DNA from: Candidatus Zhuqueibacterota bacterium
GTDB lineage: Bacteria; Zhuqueibacterota; Zhuqueibacteria; Residuimicrobiales; Krinioviventaceae
NCBI GenBank assembly: GCA_016928775.1
Contig: JAFGKD010000078.1
Location: forward strand, 62,001 to 126,000
DNA: 64,000 nt
Direction of reading: 5' to 3'
Shown piece after piece: positions 29,101 through 38,350 of this stretch. The translations under genes and the position numbers were made by a program. The notes below the pieces were generated by a model. The model ran no database searches. It was given only the letters and a program-made list of their open reading frames with translations, and was not told the origin of the DNA. How positions within the stretch are numbered: the stretch's first letter is position 1; the number at the start of each line of letters is the position of its first letter.

Positions 29101-30517
29101 AGCAACCGGATTTTTAGAATATATTCGGGAGGAGGCGCCCAAACGACTTGTACATCAGCGCGTCAGGGACTATAACGAATTTGAGCAATTATTGCCGGAG
29201 GAAAAACTTGCAAGACAGGCCGCGCGATGTATGGATTGTGGTGTGCCCTCATGTCATTCTTACGGGTGCCCTGTGCAAAACCGTATTCCGGACTTTAACG
29301 ATCTCGTTTACCGAAATCACTGGCGGCGCGCACTCGATGTACTGCATGCGACGAACAACTTTCCGGAAGTCACCGGCCGCGTTTGCCCGGCACCCTGTGA
29401 AACGGCCTGCACATTGGGTATTAACCAGCCGCCAGTCACGATTAAACATATTGAGCTGCAAATTATCGAGCGTGGCTTTCGAGAAGGCTGGGTTATCCCT
29501 GAAATTCCATCTGTAAAGACGGGAAAACGTGTTGCCATTGTTGGTTCCGGTCCCGCTGGTTTGGCGGCAGCACAGCAACTTGCACGCGCTGGTCATGAGG
29601 TTGTGTTGATGGAACGCGCCGATCGCATCGGTGGATTGTTGCGCTATGGTATTCCTGATTTTAAAATGGAAAAACGAATCATTGACCGACGTTTGCAGCA
29701 AATGGCGGATGAAGGCGTTATTTTTGAAACCGGTGTCGAAGTTGGCAAGGACTTGTCCGTTCGTTACTTGCAGCGATCTTTCGATGCTGTTCTCATTGCT
29801 GCCGGCGCCACCGTACCGCGTGATCTCGACCTTCCAGGACGCGACCTTGATGGCGTTCATTTTGCGATGGATTTTTTGACGCAGCAAAACAAGGTGAATG
29901 CCGGCGATACCATGGAAGAACAGCAAATTTTGGCAAAAGATAAACACGTCATCGTCATCGGTGGTGGCGACACAGGTTCGGACTGCGTCGGCACCAGTAT
30001 CCGTCAGGCTGCGCGCAGCGTCACCCAAATCGAGTTGTTACCCCGACCGCCACAGGAGCGTCTGCCGCGCAATCCATGGCCGGAATGGCCGACCATCTAT
30101 CGCACCTCCACATCCCATCAGGAAGGCTGTGAACGTGACTGGTCGATTTTAACCAAAGCGTTTGAAGGCAAAGGCGGCCAGGTCACGAAAATAAAAGGTG
30201 TTAAGCTGGATTGGCGCCAGGAAAAGGATGGCAAATGGACAATGACTGAAATTCCAGGCTCTGACTTTGAACTCAAAGCTGATCTTGTCTTGTTAGCCAT
30301 GGGATTTACCCACGTTGAGCCAGGACCTTTGATGCATGATTACGGCCTGAACACAGACCAAAGGGGAAATGTCATTGTGGATGACAATATGATGACGTCG
30401 GAAAAAGGCGTATTTGCTGCCGGTGACACCGTGCTTGGAGCGTCGCTGGTTGTGCGCGCTATCTATCAGGGACGGCGAGCTGCCGCGGGAGTAAATGCTT
30501 ACTTGAGGCATTCTTGA
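29093..30517 (+). CDS. gltD: Glutamate synthase, small (beta) subunit
   Basis: 474 residues. The ATG at 29093 overlaps the gltB stop by eight bases and has GAGG before it; the longer frame lies inside gltB. An N-terminal cysteine cluster ([21 protein letters not shown], then CPAPCETAC) binds [4Fe-4S] centres. The FAD-binding [20 protein letters not shown] is near 150, and the NADPH-binding [15 protein letters not shown] is near 285. The C-terminal FAD contact is GVFAAGDT. It passes NADPH electrons to the large subunit for ammonia assimilation. Confidence 0.98.
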   Translation: MAKATGFLEYIREEAPKRLVHQRVRDYNEFEQLLPEEKLARQAARCMDCGVPSCHSYGCPVQNRIPDFNDLVYRNHWRRALDVLHATNNFPEVTGRVCPAPCETACTLGINQPPVTIKHIELQIIERGFREGWVIPEIPSVKTGKRVAIVGSGPAGLAAAQQLARAGHEVVLMERADRIGGLLRYGIPDFKMEKRIIDRRLQQMADEGVIFETGVEVGKDLSVRYLQRSFDAVLIAAGATVPRDLDLPGRDLDGVHFAMDFLTQQNKVNAGDTMEEQQILAKDKHVIVIGGGDTGSDCVGTSIRQAARSVTQIELLPRPPQERLPRNPWPEWPTIYRTSTSHQEGCERDWSILTKAFEGKGGQVTKIKGVKLDWRQEKDGKWTMTEIPGSDFELKADLVLLAMGFTHVEPGPLMHDYGLNTDQRGNVIVDDNMMTSEKGVFAAGDTVLGASLVVRAIYQGRRAAAGVNAYLRHS

Positions 30518-30689
30518 GATTGCGATCAGCCTCAGCAAACAGCGAGAGCGTATTCCGGAATTATTGCAGTCAACTGACAGCTATACCTGCAGTTTCATCA
30601 ACGCCAACAATCAGCGTTTCTGTAAGTAGCAAACAAGATCTGTGACTCGACAAAATTTTCTGTTGCATATAAAAACTATTCATGTAAAT

Positions 30690-30712
30690 TATATATGTTT
30701 CTGACATATATA
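30690..30712. promoter_or_regulatory. Palindromic operator-like site before the Mrp gene
   Basis: TATATATG (30690-30697) and CATATATA (30705-30712) form an 8-base inverted repeat around TTTCTGA, about 40 bases before the Mrp start. The size and position fit a dimeric repressor or activator site. The regulator is unknown. Confidence 0.35.
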
Positions 30713-30751
30713 TTAGTGAAACAAGTAAAAAACAAGGTATGAAAAAAATAA

Positions 30752-31996
30752 ATGAGGCATAGCGTGAATTCACATCAACAACCTGAGAACGCTGACCAGG
30801 CGATGGAGGAGCTGCAAATCTCCCAAACATTAAAACAGATCACATACAAAATTCTGGTTTTCTCCGGCAAGGGCGGCGTTGGCAAAAGCACAGCCTCGGC
30901 CAATCTCGCTGTGGCGTTGGCCCTGGCTGGTAAAAAAGTCGGGCTCCTGGACATCGACTTTCACGGCCCAAGCATTCCCAAATTAATGGGCCTGGTTGGG
31001 AGACGTCCCGATATGATAGGAGAAAAAATTCTTCCTCTCTCCTTCTCGGAAAATCTGCTTGTTTTGTCTCTCGGTATGCTACTGAATGCGGGTGACGACG
31101 CCGTTATCTGGCGCGGGCCCATGAAGAACGGCGCCATCCGGCAGTTAATCAAGGATGTGGCCTGGGGTGAGCTTGATTATCTGATCGTCGATTCGCCGCC
31201 CGGCACCGGTGACGAACCGCTGTCGCTGGTGCAAACGATGCAGGATCTTAGCGGAGCCATTGTGGTCACGCAACCACAGCAGCTCAGCGTCGACGATGTG
31301 CGACGCTCGATATCGTTCTGCGAGAAACTCAATTTACCGGTCATCGGTATCATCGAGAATATGAGCGGATTTGTGTGCCCGAATTGCGGCAGTCTCATAG
31401 ATATATTCAAATCGGGTGGAGGACAACAATTGGCAGAGGAAAAGAACATCCTGTTCCTTGGAAAGGTACCGATTGATCCCGCCATTGTCGAGTCGAGTGA
31501 CGAGGGCAAACCATTTGTTTATCACTTTGGCAAATCACCGGCAGCGCAAGCATTTGATACCATCGTCAATCGGGTGGTGCAATACCTGGAGGTCGATGTG
31601 CCTGCCAGGGCACAGAAAGAACAGGAGCATAGTGACGTGAAAAAGATTGAAAGCATCACCCGTTTCGCCATGCCTCTCGAAAACGGCATGGTATCGGCTC
31701 ACTTTGGACATGCCAGCCAATTTTCATTCATCGATTATGATCGAGCAAAAAATGTCGCGCTAAAAATTGAACAAAAAACGCCACCGCCACACGAGCAGGG
31801 TGTGATTCCAAAGTGGATCGCTGACGAAAAAGTAGACGTTTTATTTACCGGCGGCATTGGGCATCGAGCCAGAGAGATTCTCGAAGGTCGGGGCGTCACG
31901 GTTGTGAGCGGCGTACCGCAAGGTAAACCGCTAAACCTGATCTCCAAATACCTCAAAGGAGAGCTCGAAACAAGCGACAATATGTGCGATCACTAA
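30752..31996 (+). CDS. Mrp/NBP35-type ATPase fused to a NifX/NifB-type cofactor domain
   Basis: 414 residues. The first 290 are a Mrp/NBP35 P-loop ATPase: deviant Walker A SGKGGVGKS near 39, switch region LDIDFHGPSIPKLMG, VDSPPGTGDEPLS, and the cluster-binding CPNCG near 210. These ATPases carry and deliver Fe-S clusters in the cytoplasm. Residues about 305-400 form a dinitrogenase Fe-Mo cofactor biosynthesis domain (FAMPLENGMVSAHFGHASQF ... VLFTGGIGHRAREIL), which binds metal clusters in NifX/NifY relatives. The ATG at 30752 is given; a GTG at 30764 has a better-spaced GAGG and is a real alternative. A sigma54-type regulator follows 35 bases downstream. Confidence 0.92.
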   Translation: MRHSVNSHQQPENADQAMEELQISQTLKQITYKILVFSGKGGVGKSTASANLAVALALAGKKVGLLDIDFHGPSIPKLMGLVGRRPDMIGEKILPLSFSENLLVLSLGMLLNAGDDAVIWRGPMKNGAIRQLIKDVAWGELDYLIVDSPPGTGDEPLSLVQTMQDLSGAIVVTQPQQLSVDDVRRSISFCEKLNLPVIGIIENMSGFVCPNCGSLIDIFKSGGGQQLAEEKNILFLGKVPIDPAIVESSDEGKPFVYHFGKSPAAQAFDTIVNRVVQYLEVDVPARAQKEQEHSDVKKIESITRFAMPLENGMVSAHFGHASQFSFIDYDRAKNVALKIEQKTPPPHEQGVIPKWIADEKVDVLFTGGIGHRAREILEGRGVTVVSGVPQGKPLNLISKYLKGELETSDNMCDH

Positions 31997-32031
31997 TTAC
32001 ATTTTAATATGTCACTGGTTTTAAAGATGAC

Positions 32032-33402
32032 GTGCTAACAACACAAATAGACAAATTCACGGACATCATTCTCGACAGCATCACGGACGGGGTTTTCACA
32101 GTCGACCAGGAATGGCGCATCACCTCTTTTAACAAAGCAGCGGAAGAGATCACCGGCATTCTGCGGGAGGAAGCCATTGGCGCACGCTGCAGCGATGTCT
32201 TTCGCGCCAGCTTGTGTGAGTCTGGATGCGTGCTCAGAGAAACCATGCGCACCGGCCGGCCGGTGATGGGGCGAGCGCTCTATATTGTCAATGCAGACGG
32301 CGACAAGGTGACGCTGAGTGTTTCAACCGCACTGCTGAAGGATAAAGACGGCGAGGTTATCGGGGGAGTCGAAACATTCCGCGATTTGCGCGCAGTCGAG
32401 GCGCTGCGAAAAACGCTGACACAACAATACTCTTTTTCAGATATTATTAGCAAAGATGCGAGCATGCAAAAGCTGTTTGCAATCCTGCCACGGATCGCCC
32501 AAAGTGACAGCACCGTTTTGGTGCAGGGCGAAAGTGGCACTGGCAAGGAGCTTTTTGCCCGGGTGATCCATCAATTATCGCCGCGCCACAAGCGAAAAAT
32601 GGTCGCGGTGAATTGTAGTGCGCTGCCCGACACGCTTCTGGAATCCGAACTGTTTGGCTACAAGGCGGGCGCGTTCACGGACGCCAAAAAAGATAAAAAA
32701 GGCCGCTTTGCCCAGGCAGAGGGAGGCACCCTGTTCCTCGATGAAATTGCGGATCTCGCCCCCGCTTTGCAGGCAAAACTCTTGCGCGTGCTGCAGGAGC
32801 GCGAGTATGAGCCACTCGGCGCCACAGAGAGTGTCAAGGCCAATGTGCGAATCGTGGCTGCAACCAACAAAGATCTGGCTACTTTGGTTGCCGAAAAGGC
32901 CTTTCGACAAGACCTGTTCTATCGCTTGAATGTGATCAAGCTTTTCGTGCCGCCGCTGCGCCAGCGCAAGCAGGACATCCCGTTGCTGGTCAGACATTTT
33001 ATCAGCACGTTTAATCATGTGCAGGGCAAACATATTCATGATGTCTCTCCGCACGTGATGCGAATTTTGATGCGTCACAACTATCCGGGCAATATCCGCG
33101 AACTCGAAAACATTATTGAGCATGCTTTTGTATTATGCAATACCGTGATTATACAGCCAGAGCATTTGCCTTCCGAGCTGATTGAATCGTCGCCAACAGA
33201 GACATCGAATCATTCCAATCTGCAGCAGATCGAGGCCGATTATATTTACAACACTTTGGAAAAGAACAACTGGAATCGTGCAAAAGCCGCCGCTGATTTG
33301 GGCATACACAAGAGCACGCTGTTTCGAAAAATAAAAAAGTTCAATATTCAATTGCCACCTGTGGATGGCCGGTCGTCCGGGGATTCCGTGCTGCAAAGTT
33401 AG
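32032..33402 (+). CDS. PAS-domain sigma54-dependent transcriptional activator
   Basis: 456 residues from a GTG start. A PAS sensor domain (about 5-125) carries two close cysteines in RASLCESGCVLRETM. The AAA+ domain has Walker A GESGTGKE, the sigma54-contact loop GAFTDA (canonical GAFTGA), Walker B GGTLFLDEIADL and sensor II RHNYPGNIRELENI. A C-terminal Fis-type helix-turn-helix (NNWNRAKAAADLGIHKSTLFRKIKK) binds DNA. No receiver domain is present, so it senses a signal directly. It is 35 bases behind the Mrp/NifX fusion and likely cotranscribed, suggesting control by Fe-S or redox state. No ideal sigma54 promoter was found nearby. Confidence 0.93.
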   Translation: MLTTQIDKFTDIILDSITDGVFTVDQEWRITSFNKAAEEITGILREEAIGARCSDVFRASLCESGCVLRETMRTGRPVMGRALYIVNADGDKVTLSVSTALLKDKDGEVIGGVETFRDLRAVEALRKTLTQQYSFSDIISKDASMQKLFAILPRIAQSDSTVLVQGESGTGKELFARVIHQLSPRHKRKMVAVNCSALPDTLLESELFGYKAGAFTDAKKDKKGRFAQAEGGTLFLDEIADLAPALQAKLLRVLQEREYEPLGATESVKANVRIVAATNKDLATLVAEKAFRQDLFYRLNVIKLFVPPLRQRKQDIPLLVRHFISTFNHVQGKHIHDVSPHVMRILMRHNYPGNIRELENIIEHAFVLCNTVIIQPEHLPSELIESSPTETSNHSNLQQIEADYIYNTLEKNNWNRAKAAADLGIHKSTLFRKIKKFNIQLPPVDGRSSGDSVLQS

Positions 33403-33958
33403 CGTGTTGTATCGTGAAATCTATGAATACTGACCCCCAGGTTTGGATAACGGAGTGTGCCCCATCCACCATTGTTATAACGCATTATATTGACGTCATC
33501 GAGTTTATTTAGCAAAGTTTTTATAGCATATGTTTAAAACCCATCGAGATCATTCAGCCGGATACCGCGCAGCAAAACCTGGTGTACGTTAAATGCACAC
33601 CAAAAGAAGGAGTGCCGATTGTCTGGCCCTGTATCATTGCTGCGGTACGTGAGCAGGATTAGCTCCCGATGCAGGATAAAAAGGCACTCTTCCAGTTCTA
33701 AAGCATTCCACTGAAAACCACACACATATAAACGCAGGCCCAAGCCGCCACGCGTCACCTCGGTGCTATCGGGATAAAAATGAATACCTTTCCGAATTTT
33801 GTACTTTTGGCTCAAGGTTCTGAGATTTGGTCATGAAAAGCGGCGCCAGGAGGATGATCATTTTTTTTTACGCAGAGCACTTGTCATGAGCTTATTTTTC
33901 TATATCCCAGGCAAAAAAGACACCACATGCGCATTCAAAATTAGCGAGGTAAAACATA
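33403..33958. other. Intergenic region with a gene remnant
   Basis: 556 bases between the activator and the arylsulfotransferase-like gene. They hold the minus-strand coding remnant at 33534-33815 and, at the right end, the ribosome-binding GAGG for the next gene. No other gene or hairpin stands out. Confidence 0.5.
33534..33815 (-). pseudogene. Remnant of a large secreted-protein gene
   Basis: A 93-codon frame opening only on TTG, with no ribosome-binding site. Its first half, IHFYPDSTEVTRGGLGLRL and YVCGFQWNALELEECLFILH, has the YPDST-x-x-TRGGLGL ... W ... ED-x-LF pattern that I associate with long secreted FCB-group proteins carrying sorting tails. The second half loses that resemblance and ends abruptly, as in a truncated or frameshifted fragment. 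It could also be a small expressed hypothetical. Confidence is low. Confidence 0.35.
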
Positions 33959-36526
33959 ATGATAATAAAGAGAATATATCAGAGCTCGCTTTTGCTCATT
34001 ATTGTCCTGCAGACTACTCTTGCTCCTGCAACGTCTTTATCGAAAGTAAATGCTTTCAAACTGCCGGCTGGCATAACCTATCTCCACCCCATACCGGAGA
34101 GTCATCTGAATTCAAACGAAACAACACTTTTATTAAAGTATCAAGAGTCAGGCTCGAATATTCTCAACACAAAATTTAAAGTTATTGGCAGTGACTTTGG
34201 ACAATACACGGGGCGAATTTTCTTGGCCAAAAACAAACGAACAGTCATTTTTGAACCGGACAATCCCTTTCAACCAGGCGAGACCATCTCGGTGACTATA
34301 CAATCGCCGATGCGTGCGCCATTTTCATACGATTTTTACATCTCAAAAATGAGCCACGCCGAAAAAGAACAAACTTTTCGTCTGTTTCGTCAGCAAGACA
34401 TAGTATCAAAGTCAAGTTCGTTCAAGACAGTTGGTCAGATAAAGACCATAAACGGTGTCACGGTTCCGAGTGATTTCCCGCAAATCAACGTCGTGACAAA
34501 TAGCGAACACACCGCGCCGGGCCACCTTTTCTTCGGTTTGCGACAATCGTATTTTATGATTATGAAAAATGACGGCACGCCCTATTACTATGAGAAATCA
34601 AATGACTTTTTAATGGATTTCAAAGTTCAGCCAAATGGTTTGCTATCACGATTGGTGGATAACTGGGATACTGGCGAGCGGTTTTTTACACTCATAGATC
34701 ATCAATTCAATTATGTTGATACATTTGATGTGCAATTTGGTTATCGCATCGATCATCACGATTTTCAGCTTACGCCTGATGGACATGCTCTCATGATTGC
34801 CGGGGAGTATCAAAACATTGATATGAGCGCCATTGTCCAGGGCGGGCAAAAGGATGCTCGCGTGCGGGGCTGTCACATTCAGGAGGTGGATCAAGATAAA
34901 AATGTAGTCTTTCAATGGACGTGCTGGGACCAGATCCCAATAACGGACGCTGTGCATGAAGATCTCACCGCACACAGCATTGATTACCTGCACATGAATT
35001 CAATAGCGCTTGATTATGACGGCCATATTTTAGCGTCATGCCGAAATACGAGTCAGTGTTTAAAAATCAATCGGGAAACTGGCGAGATCATGTGGATATT
35101 GGGTGGCGTCAGCAGCTCATTCGATTTTATTAACGATCCGGATCAAATTTCCTATCAGCATATGATCCGACCTGTTCCCGACAAACCGAATCATTACACA
35201 CTTTTTGACAACGGTAATTATCACACACCGCCATATAGTCGGGCTGTAGAATATAAGCTTGATACAACTCAATGGACAGCAGAAAAGGTGTGGGAGCATC
35301 GCCACACGCCGGACTATTACTCGGGATGGCTTGGCAGTGTGCAACGACTGGAAAATGACAATACGCTTATCGGCTGGGCAGAGGGTACTCCTCCTTTTGC
35401 TTACGAGGTGACGCCAGAGGGTGAGGTTGTGTATGAAGCCAGCAAGCCTGCCGCTCTTGCCTGCTATCGAACATTTCGGTTCGACTGGCAGGGTGTCGCC
35501 GACAAGCCCAATTTGATCATCGAAAGCCAGGACGATCAGGTGATCCTCATTTTTAACAAGTTTGGTGATGAAGATGTGGATTATTATAACATTTACTCCG
35601 GTCCCGCATCAGGTCAAATGACACTTTTGGACACGACCTCCAACACTCGATACAACGCTGACAATTTTGAGAATTATGCCCGCTACTACTTTAAAGTCAC
35701 AGCCGTCAACTCTCTGGGTGAAGAAAGTGCAGCGTCGCCAGTAAAATTTATTGATATCAAATATTTTGAGCCGGGTCAGAACATGGTTGCCAATGGTGAT
35801 TTTTCGGCAGGGATCGAATCCTGGTATTATCGTGAGGAATCGACGGTGCATGCAAATGCTTCGGTTCAGGATGGCGAGTTTGTCATCCTGATCACCGATG
35901 GTGGGTCCTATTTTTACGACATCCAGCTCGCGCAGGGGGATCTTCCGCTCTATCTTGGAAAAACCTATGTCTTCGAATTCGATGCATATGCTGATGCACC
36001 ACGCGCCATCGGCGCAAAGGTGGCCCAGATGGCATCTCCCTGGACAAATTACAGCAGACTGGGCGCGACAGCATTGACGAACAAAAAGAAACACTTTAAA
36101 TACCAATTTGCCATGCTCGACAACACTGATCTGGCTGCGCAAATCCTGTTTGATTGTGGTGGAAGCAATATCAGCGTGTATTTGGATAATGTTTCGCTCA
36201 CCGCCTTATCAGAGAGTGCTGTCTCGCAGAATAAAAAGGATGTCGCTCTTGATTTTCAGATAGCACCCAATTATCCAAATCCATTCAATGCGTCTACGAC
36301 CATTTCTTATCACTTGCCCGTCGACAGTCATATCAACGTATCGATTTATAATGTTCTTGGCGAACATATTTCGACGCTGGTGAATCGAAAATGCAAGCAA
36401 GGGAATCATTCCATAACCTGGGATGGCAAAAACCACAATGGCAAAGACGTTTCGAGCGGCGTATACTTTTGCAAGATGCAAGCGGCCGATTTTAGCAAAG
36501 CAATCAAAATCATTCTGTCGCGTTAA
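33959..36526 (+). CDS. Arylsulfotransferase-like secreted protein with sorting tail
   Basis: 855 residues with a signal peptide; GAGG precedes the ATG. Residues about 130-500 follow the arylsulfate sulfotransferase (ASST, Arylsulfotrans_2) propeller pattern: HDFQLTPDGHALMIAGEYQ, HSIDYLHMNSIALDYDGHILASCRN, GEIMWILGG, QHMIRPVPDKPNHYTLFDNGN and ENDNTLIGWAEG. Family enzymes use a histidine for sulfuryl transfer, and several histidines are available here. A fibronectin-like segment (about 510-600) and a carbohydrate-binding-like jelly roll (about 610-760) follow. The FlgD-like sorting tail (NYPNPFNASTTISYHLP ... SSGVYFCKM) ends the protein. Probable surface enzyme; the activity is inferred from the family. 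Confidence 0.85.
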   Translation: MIIKRIYQSSLLLIIVLQTTLAPATSLSKVNAFKLPAGITYLHPIPESHLNSNETTLLLKYQESGSNILNTKFKVIGSDFGQYTGRIFLAKNKRTVIFEPDNPFQPGETISVTIQSPMRAPFSYDFYISKMSHAEKEQTFRLFRQQDIVSKSSSFKTVGQIKTINGVTVPSDFPQINVVTNSEHTAPGHLFFGLRQSYFMIMKNDGTPYYYEKSNDFLMDFKVQPNGLLSRLVDNWDTGERFFTLIDHQFNYVDTFDVQFGYRIDHHDFQLTPDGHALMIAGEYQNIDMSAIVQGGQKDARVRGCHIQEVDQDKNVVFQWTCWDQIPITDAVHEDLTAHSIDYLHMNSIALDYDGHILASCRNTSQCLKINRETGEIMWILGGVSSSFDFINDPDQISYQHMIRPVPDKPNHYTLFDNGNYHTPPYSRAVEYKLDTTQWTAEKVWEHRHTPDYYSGWLGSVQRLENDNTLIGWAEGTPPFAYEVTPEGEVVYEASKPAALACYRTFRFDWQGVADKPNLIIESQDDQVILIFNKFGDEDVDYYNIYSGPASGQMTLLDTTSNTRYNADNFENYARYYFKVTAVNSLGEESAASPVKFIDIKYFEPGQNMVANGDFSAGIESWYYREESTVHANASVQDGEFVILITDGGSYFYDIQLAQGDLPLYLGKTYVFEFDAYADAPRAIGAKVAQMASPWTNYSRLGATALTNKKKHFKYQFAMLDNTDLAAQILFDCGGSNISVYLDNVSLTALSESAVSQNKKDVALDFQIAPNYPNPFNASTTISYHLPVDSHINVSIYNVLGEHISTLVNRKCKQGNHSITWDGKNHNGKDVSSGVYFCKMQAADFSKAIKIILSR

Positions 36527-36606
36527 ACTCGACCAAAGAAAATGACGGCATACTCGTGCAATCGGAAATCACCAGACGATCGCCTGCGTTTGGCTTGCTG
36601 AAAACC

Positions 36607-37926
36607 TCACTGCGCCGACGACTGAATGGATTTGAACCATTCAGGAGGTGTGATGTCGTGCGTCTTGTAAAATTTTTCCAGCCGCTTAAAGTTTTTCCCG
36701 CCTTTGACCAATCCCAAAAATCTCAATGCATTGCCGCCGAGAAAATTATCGACCTCCTGCTCATCAAAGTTATTTTCAAACGACAAGACATCCTCATAAC
36801 ACTGCTTAAAGCTGGTGAATAACGGCACGCGTTTGAGAACATGCCAGTCCGTGCCAAACATCAACCTCTCTTTCACGACCGGAAATTCATAACACATCAA
36901 TTTGTAATCATTTTTAAATCTTTGCACATATTTCTTGACCATCACCCGGTGACATGCAACGTCGGCGAAAAGATTCGGATAATCATTGAGCATCTGACAT
37001 ATTTTTTTCGTCCAGGTTATTTCACCATCATAGCCCTCTTCGGCGTACAAACCAAAATGCGCCAAATTGAGCTGCAGGTTTTTGTATTTTTCCTGATCTA
37101 ACACCTCTCGCCAAAACTCGGCCTGGCCAAAATCGAAACTGGCATCATGGTAGGATTCGATGCCGTACATGCAGCAGTGCGCGGTAATCGGTACTTCATT
37201 TTCGACGCAATAGTCGTAAAGCTCGGCTAATACTTGATCATACTCTTCTCCTGAAAACAGGTATTTTTTATCATGCATGGGAATTTTCTGCCGCTTGGCC
37301 TCGACTGTAGCATTGTTGAATGGTCTGTACCCCAAAGAATTGTAAAGTTTAACACCGATAAAACCTTTATTCTCTATTGCATCTCGAAGCAAATTTAACG
37401 AACCAAATCGTTCAAGGTGGCCGTCGGGATTGCACAGCTTTTTTCGGAATGCCAGTTCGCGCGCCGGATCAAAAGGAACAAAGGGATGGATTTTTCCAGC
37501 ATACGGTACAACAATGTTCTCATATATAAAATTGATTTGATCTTTTATCAATGTGTCAGGGGTATTGACAAACCAGTACTCATAATCAATCATGAGAGGG
37601 ACGATGAGGTCAATATCGTCGTTTTGAAATGTCTCAACCATCTCACAGGTTATGGCTTCAACGTCTTTGGCGAGCGCCTCTCCCCACTCGACATAGGGTT
37701 TTCCCATGCACAAGCCAACCAATCCCATGACAATTTTGTAGATGAGCCTGAAGAGCACGCTGTCACTTTTTTCTTTTTTTCTGATACAACTGGCAACTGC
37801 CGGAATAAAAAGTGGAGCGAGCCATTTTTGCAATTTTTCTTCGTACTTGCGCGATAGCAGATAACCTTTCAAGGGAATATCTTTGGCGCAAAAGATATGA
37901 GCATGTATATCAATATAGGGTTTCAT
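36607..37926 (-). CDS. Amidohydrolase-family (metal-dependent) hydrolase
   Basis: 439 residues starting with DIHAHIF, the HxH metal-binding motif of amidohydrolase-2 type TIM barrels. Later metal ligands are suggested by PITAHCCMYG (His near 230), LNLAHFGLYAEEG and the catalytic Asp in RLMFGTDWHVLKR near 370. No signal peptide is present, so the enzyme is cytoplasmic. GGGAGG precedes the ATG. The substrate is unknown; family members decarboxylate or hydrolyse cyclic acids and amides. It stands alone on the minus strand, convergent with the arylsulfotransferase gene. Confidence 0.85.
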   Translation of the reverse strand: MKPYIDIHAHIFCAKDIPLKGYLLSRKYEEKLQKWLAPLFIPAVASCIRKKEKSDSVLFRLIYKIVMGLVGLCMGKPYVEWGEALAKDVEAITCEMVETFQNDDIDLIVPLMIDYEYWFVNTPDTLIKDQINFIYENIVVPYAGKIHPFVPFDPARELAFRKKLCNPDGHLERFGSLNLLRDAIENKGFIGVKLYNSLGYRPFNNATVEAKRQKIPMHDKKYLFSGEEYDQVLAELYDYCVENEVPITAHCCMYGIESYHDASFDFGQAEFWREVLDQEKYKNLQLNLAHFGLYAEEGYDGEITWTKKICQMLNDYPNLFADVACHRVMVKKYVQRFKNDYKLMCYEFPVVKERLMFGTDWHVLKRVPLFTSFKQCYEDVLSFENNFDEQEVDNFLGGNALRFLGLVKGGKNFKRLEKFYKTHDITPPEWFKSIQSSAQ

Positions 37927-38105
37927 ACGATCCTCCCGTTATTGAAAGCCCTGTAATCGTTTGGAGATAATTTGGACAGTTTATCCAAGCTGATCAAACA
38001 GCTTTTTTATAAGAAAGCATACCCGGGATGCTGATGTTATTAATATACATTCAAAGACGACGTTTGTCAATAGGCTATTTATGCTAAAAAATCTGCACTT
38101 TTTTT

Positions 38106-38210
38106 TAGCAAAGTTTATAAGCCACGGATATTCTTGGCTAAAAACTTTACTAAAAAAACACGATGTTGCAGATGTGTATTACGGATGAAACACAGATGAT
38201 TTTACAGGAA
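38106..38210 (+). repeat. Dispersed modular intergenic repeat, copy B
   Basis: This contains ATTCTTGGCTAAAAACTTT (38130-38148), the word CTAAAAAAACACGATGTTGCAG (38150-38171) and ATTACGGATGAAACACAGAT (38178-38197). The same words occur at 45801-45860 and 45984-46014, and partly at 24101-24150. It lies between the amidohydrolase and beta-helix genes in noncoding DNA. Confidence 0.7.
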
Positions 38211-38220
38211 TTTCATCTCG

Positions 38221-38283
38221 ACATAAAAACGCCCTGTTGAGCGAGGTGGTTTTAGCAGAAACCTGATGCCTGTCAACAGGGCG
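38221..38283 (-). terminator. Rho-independent terminator of the beta-helix gene
   Basis: On the minus strand an 11-base stem CGCCCTGTTGA/TCAACAGGGCG (arms 38273-38283 and 38230-38240), with a shorter inner hairpin, is followed directly by a T-rich run (GTTTTTATG). It sits about 70 bases past the stop of the 979-residue beta-helix protein gene. Confidence 0.65.
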
Positions 38284-38350
38284 TAGCGGACGTGTAACCG
38301 ATGAGGGGAAAAAGAGCTTGCGGATGGTCAGGCCGCAAACCCTGGGAGAC

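Noticed and set aside
31997..32040. Possible sigma54 promoter near the activator gene
   Set aside because: No GG-N10-GC element with the TGGCAC/TTGC context was found in the gap or in other intergenic regions I scanned.
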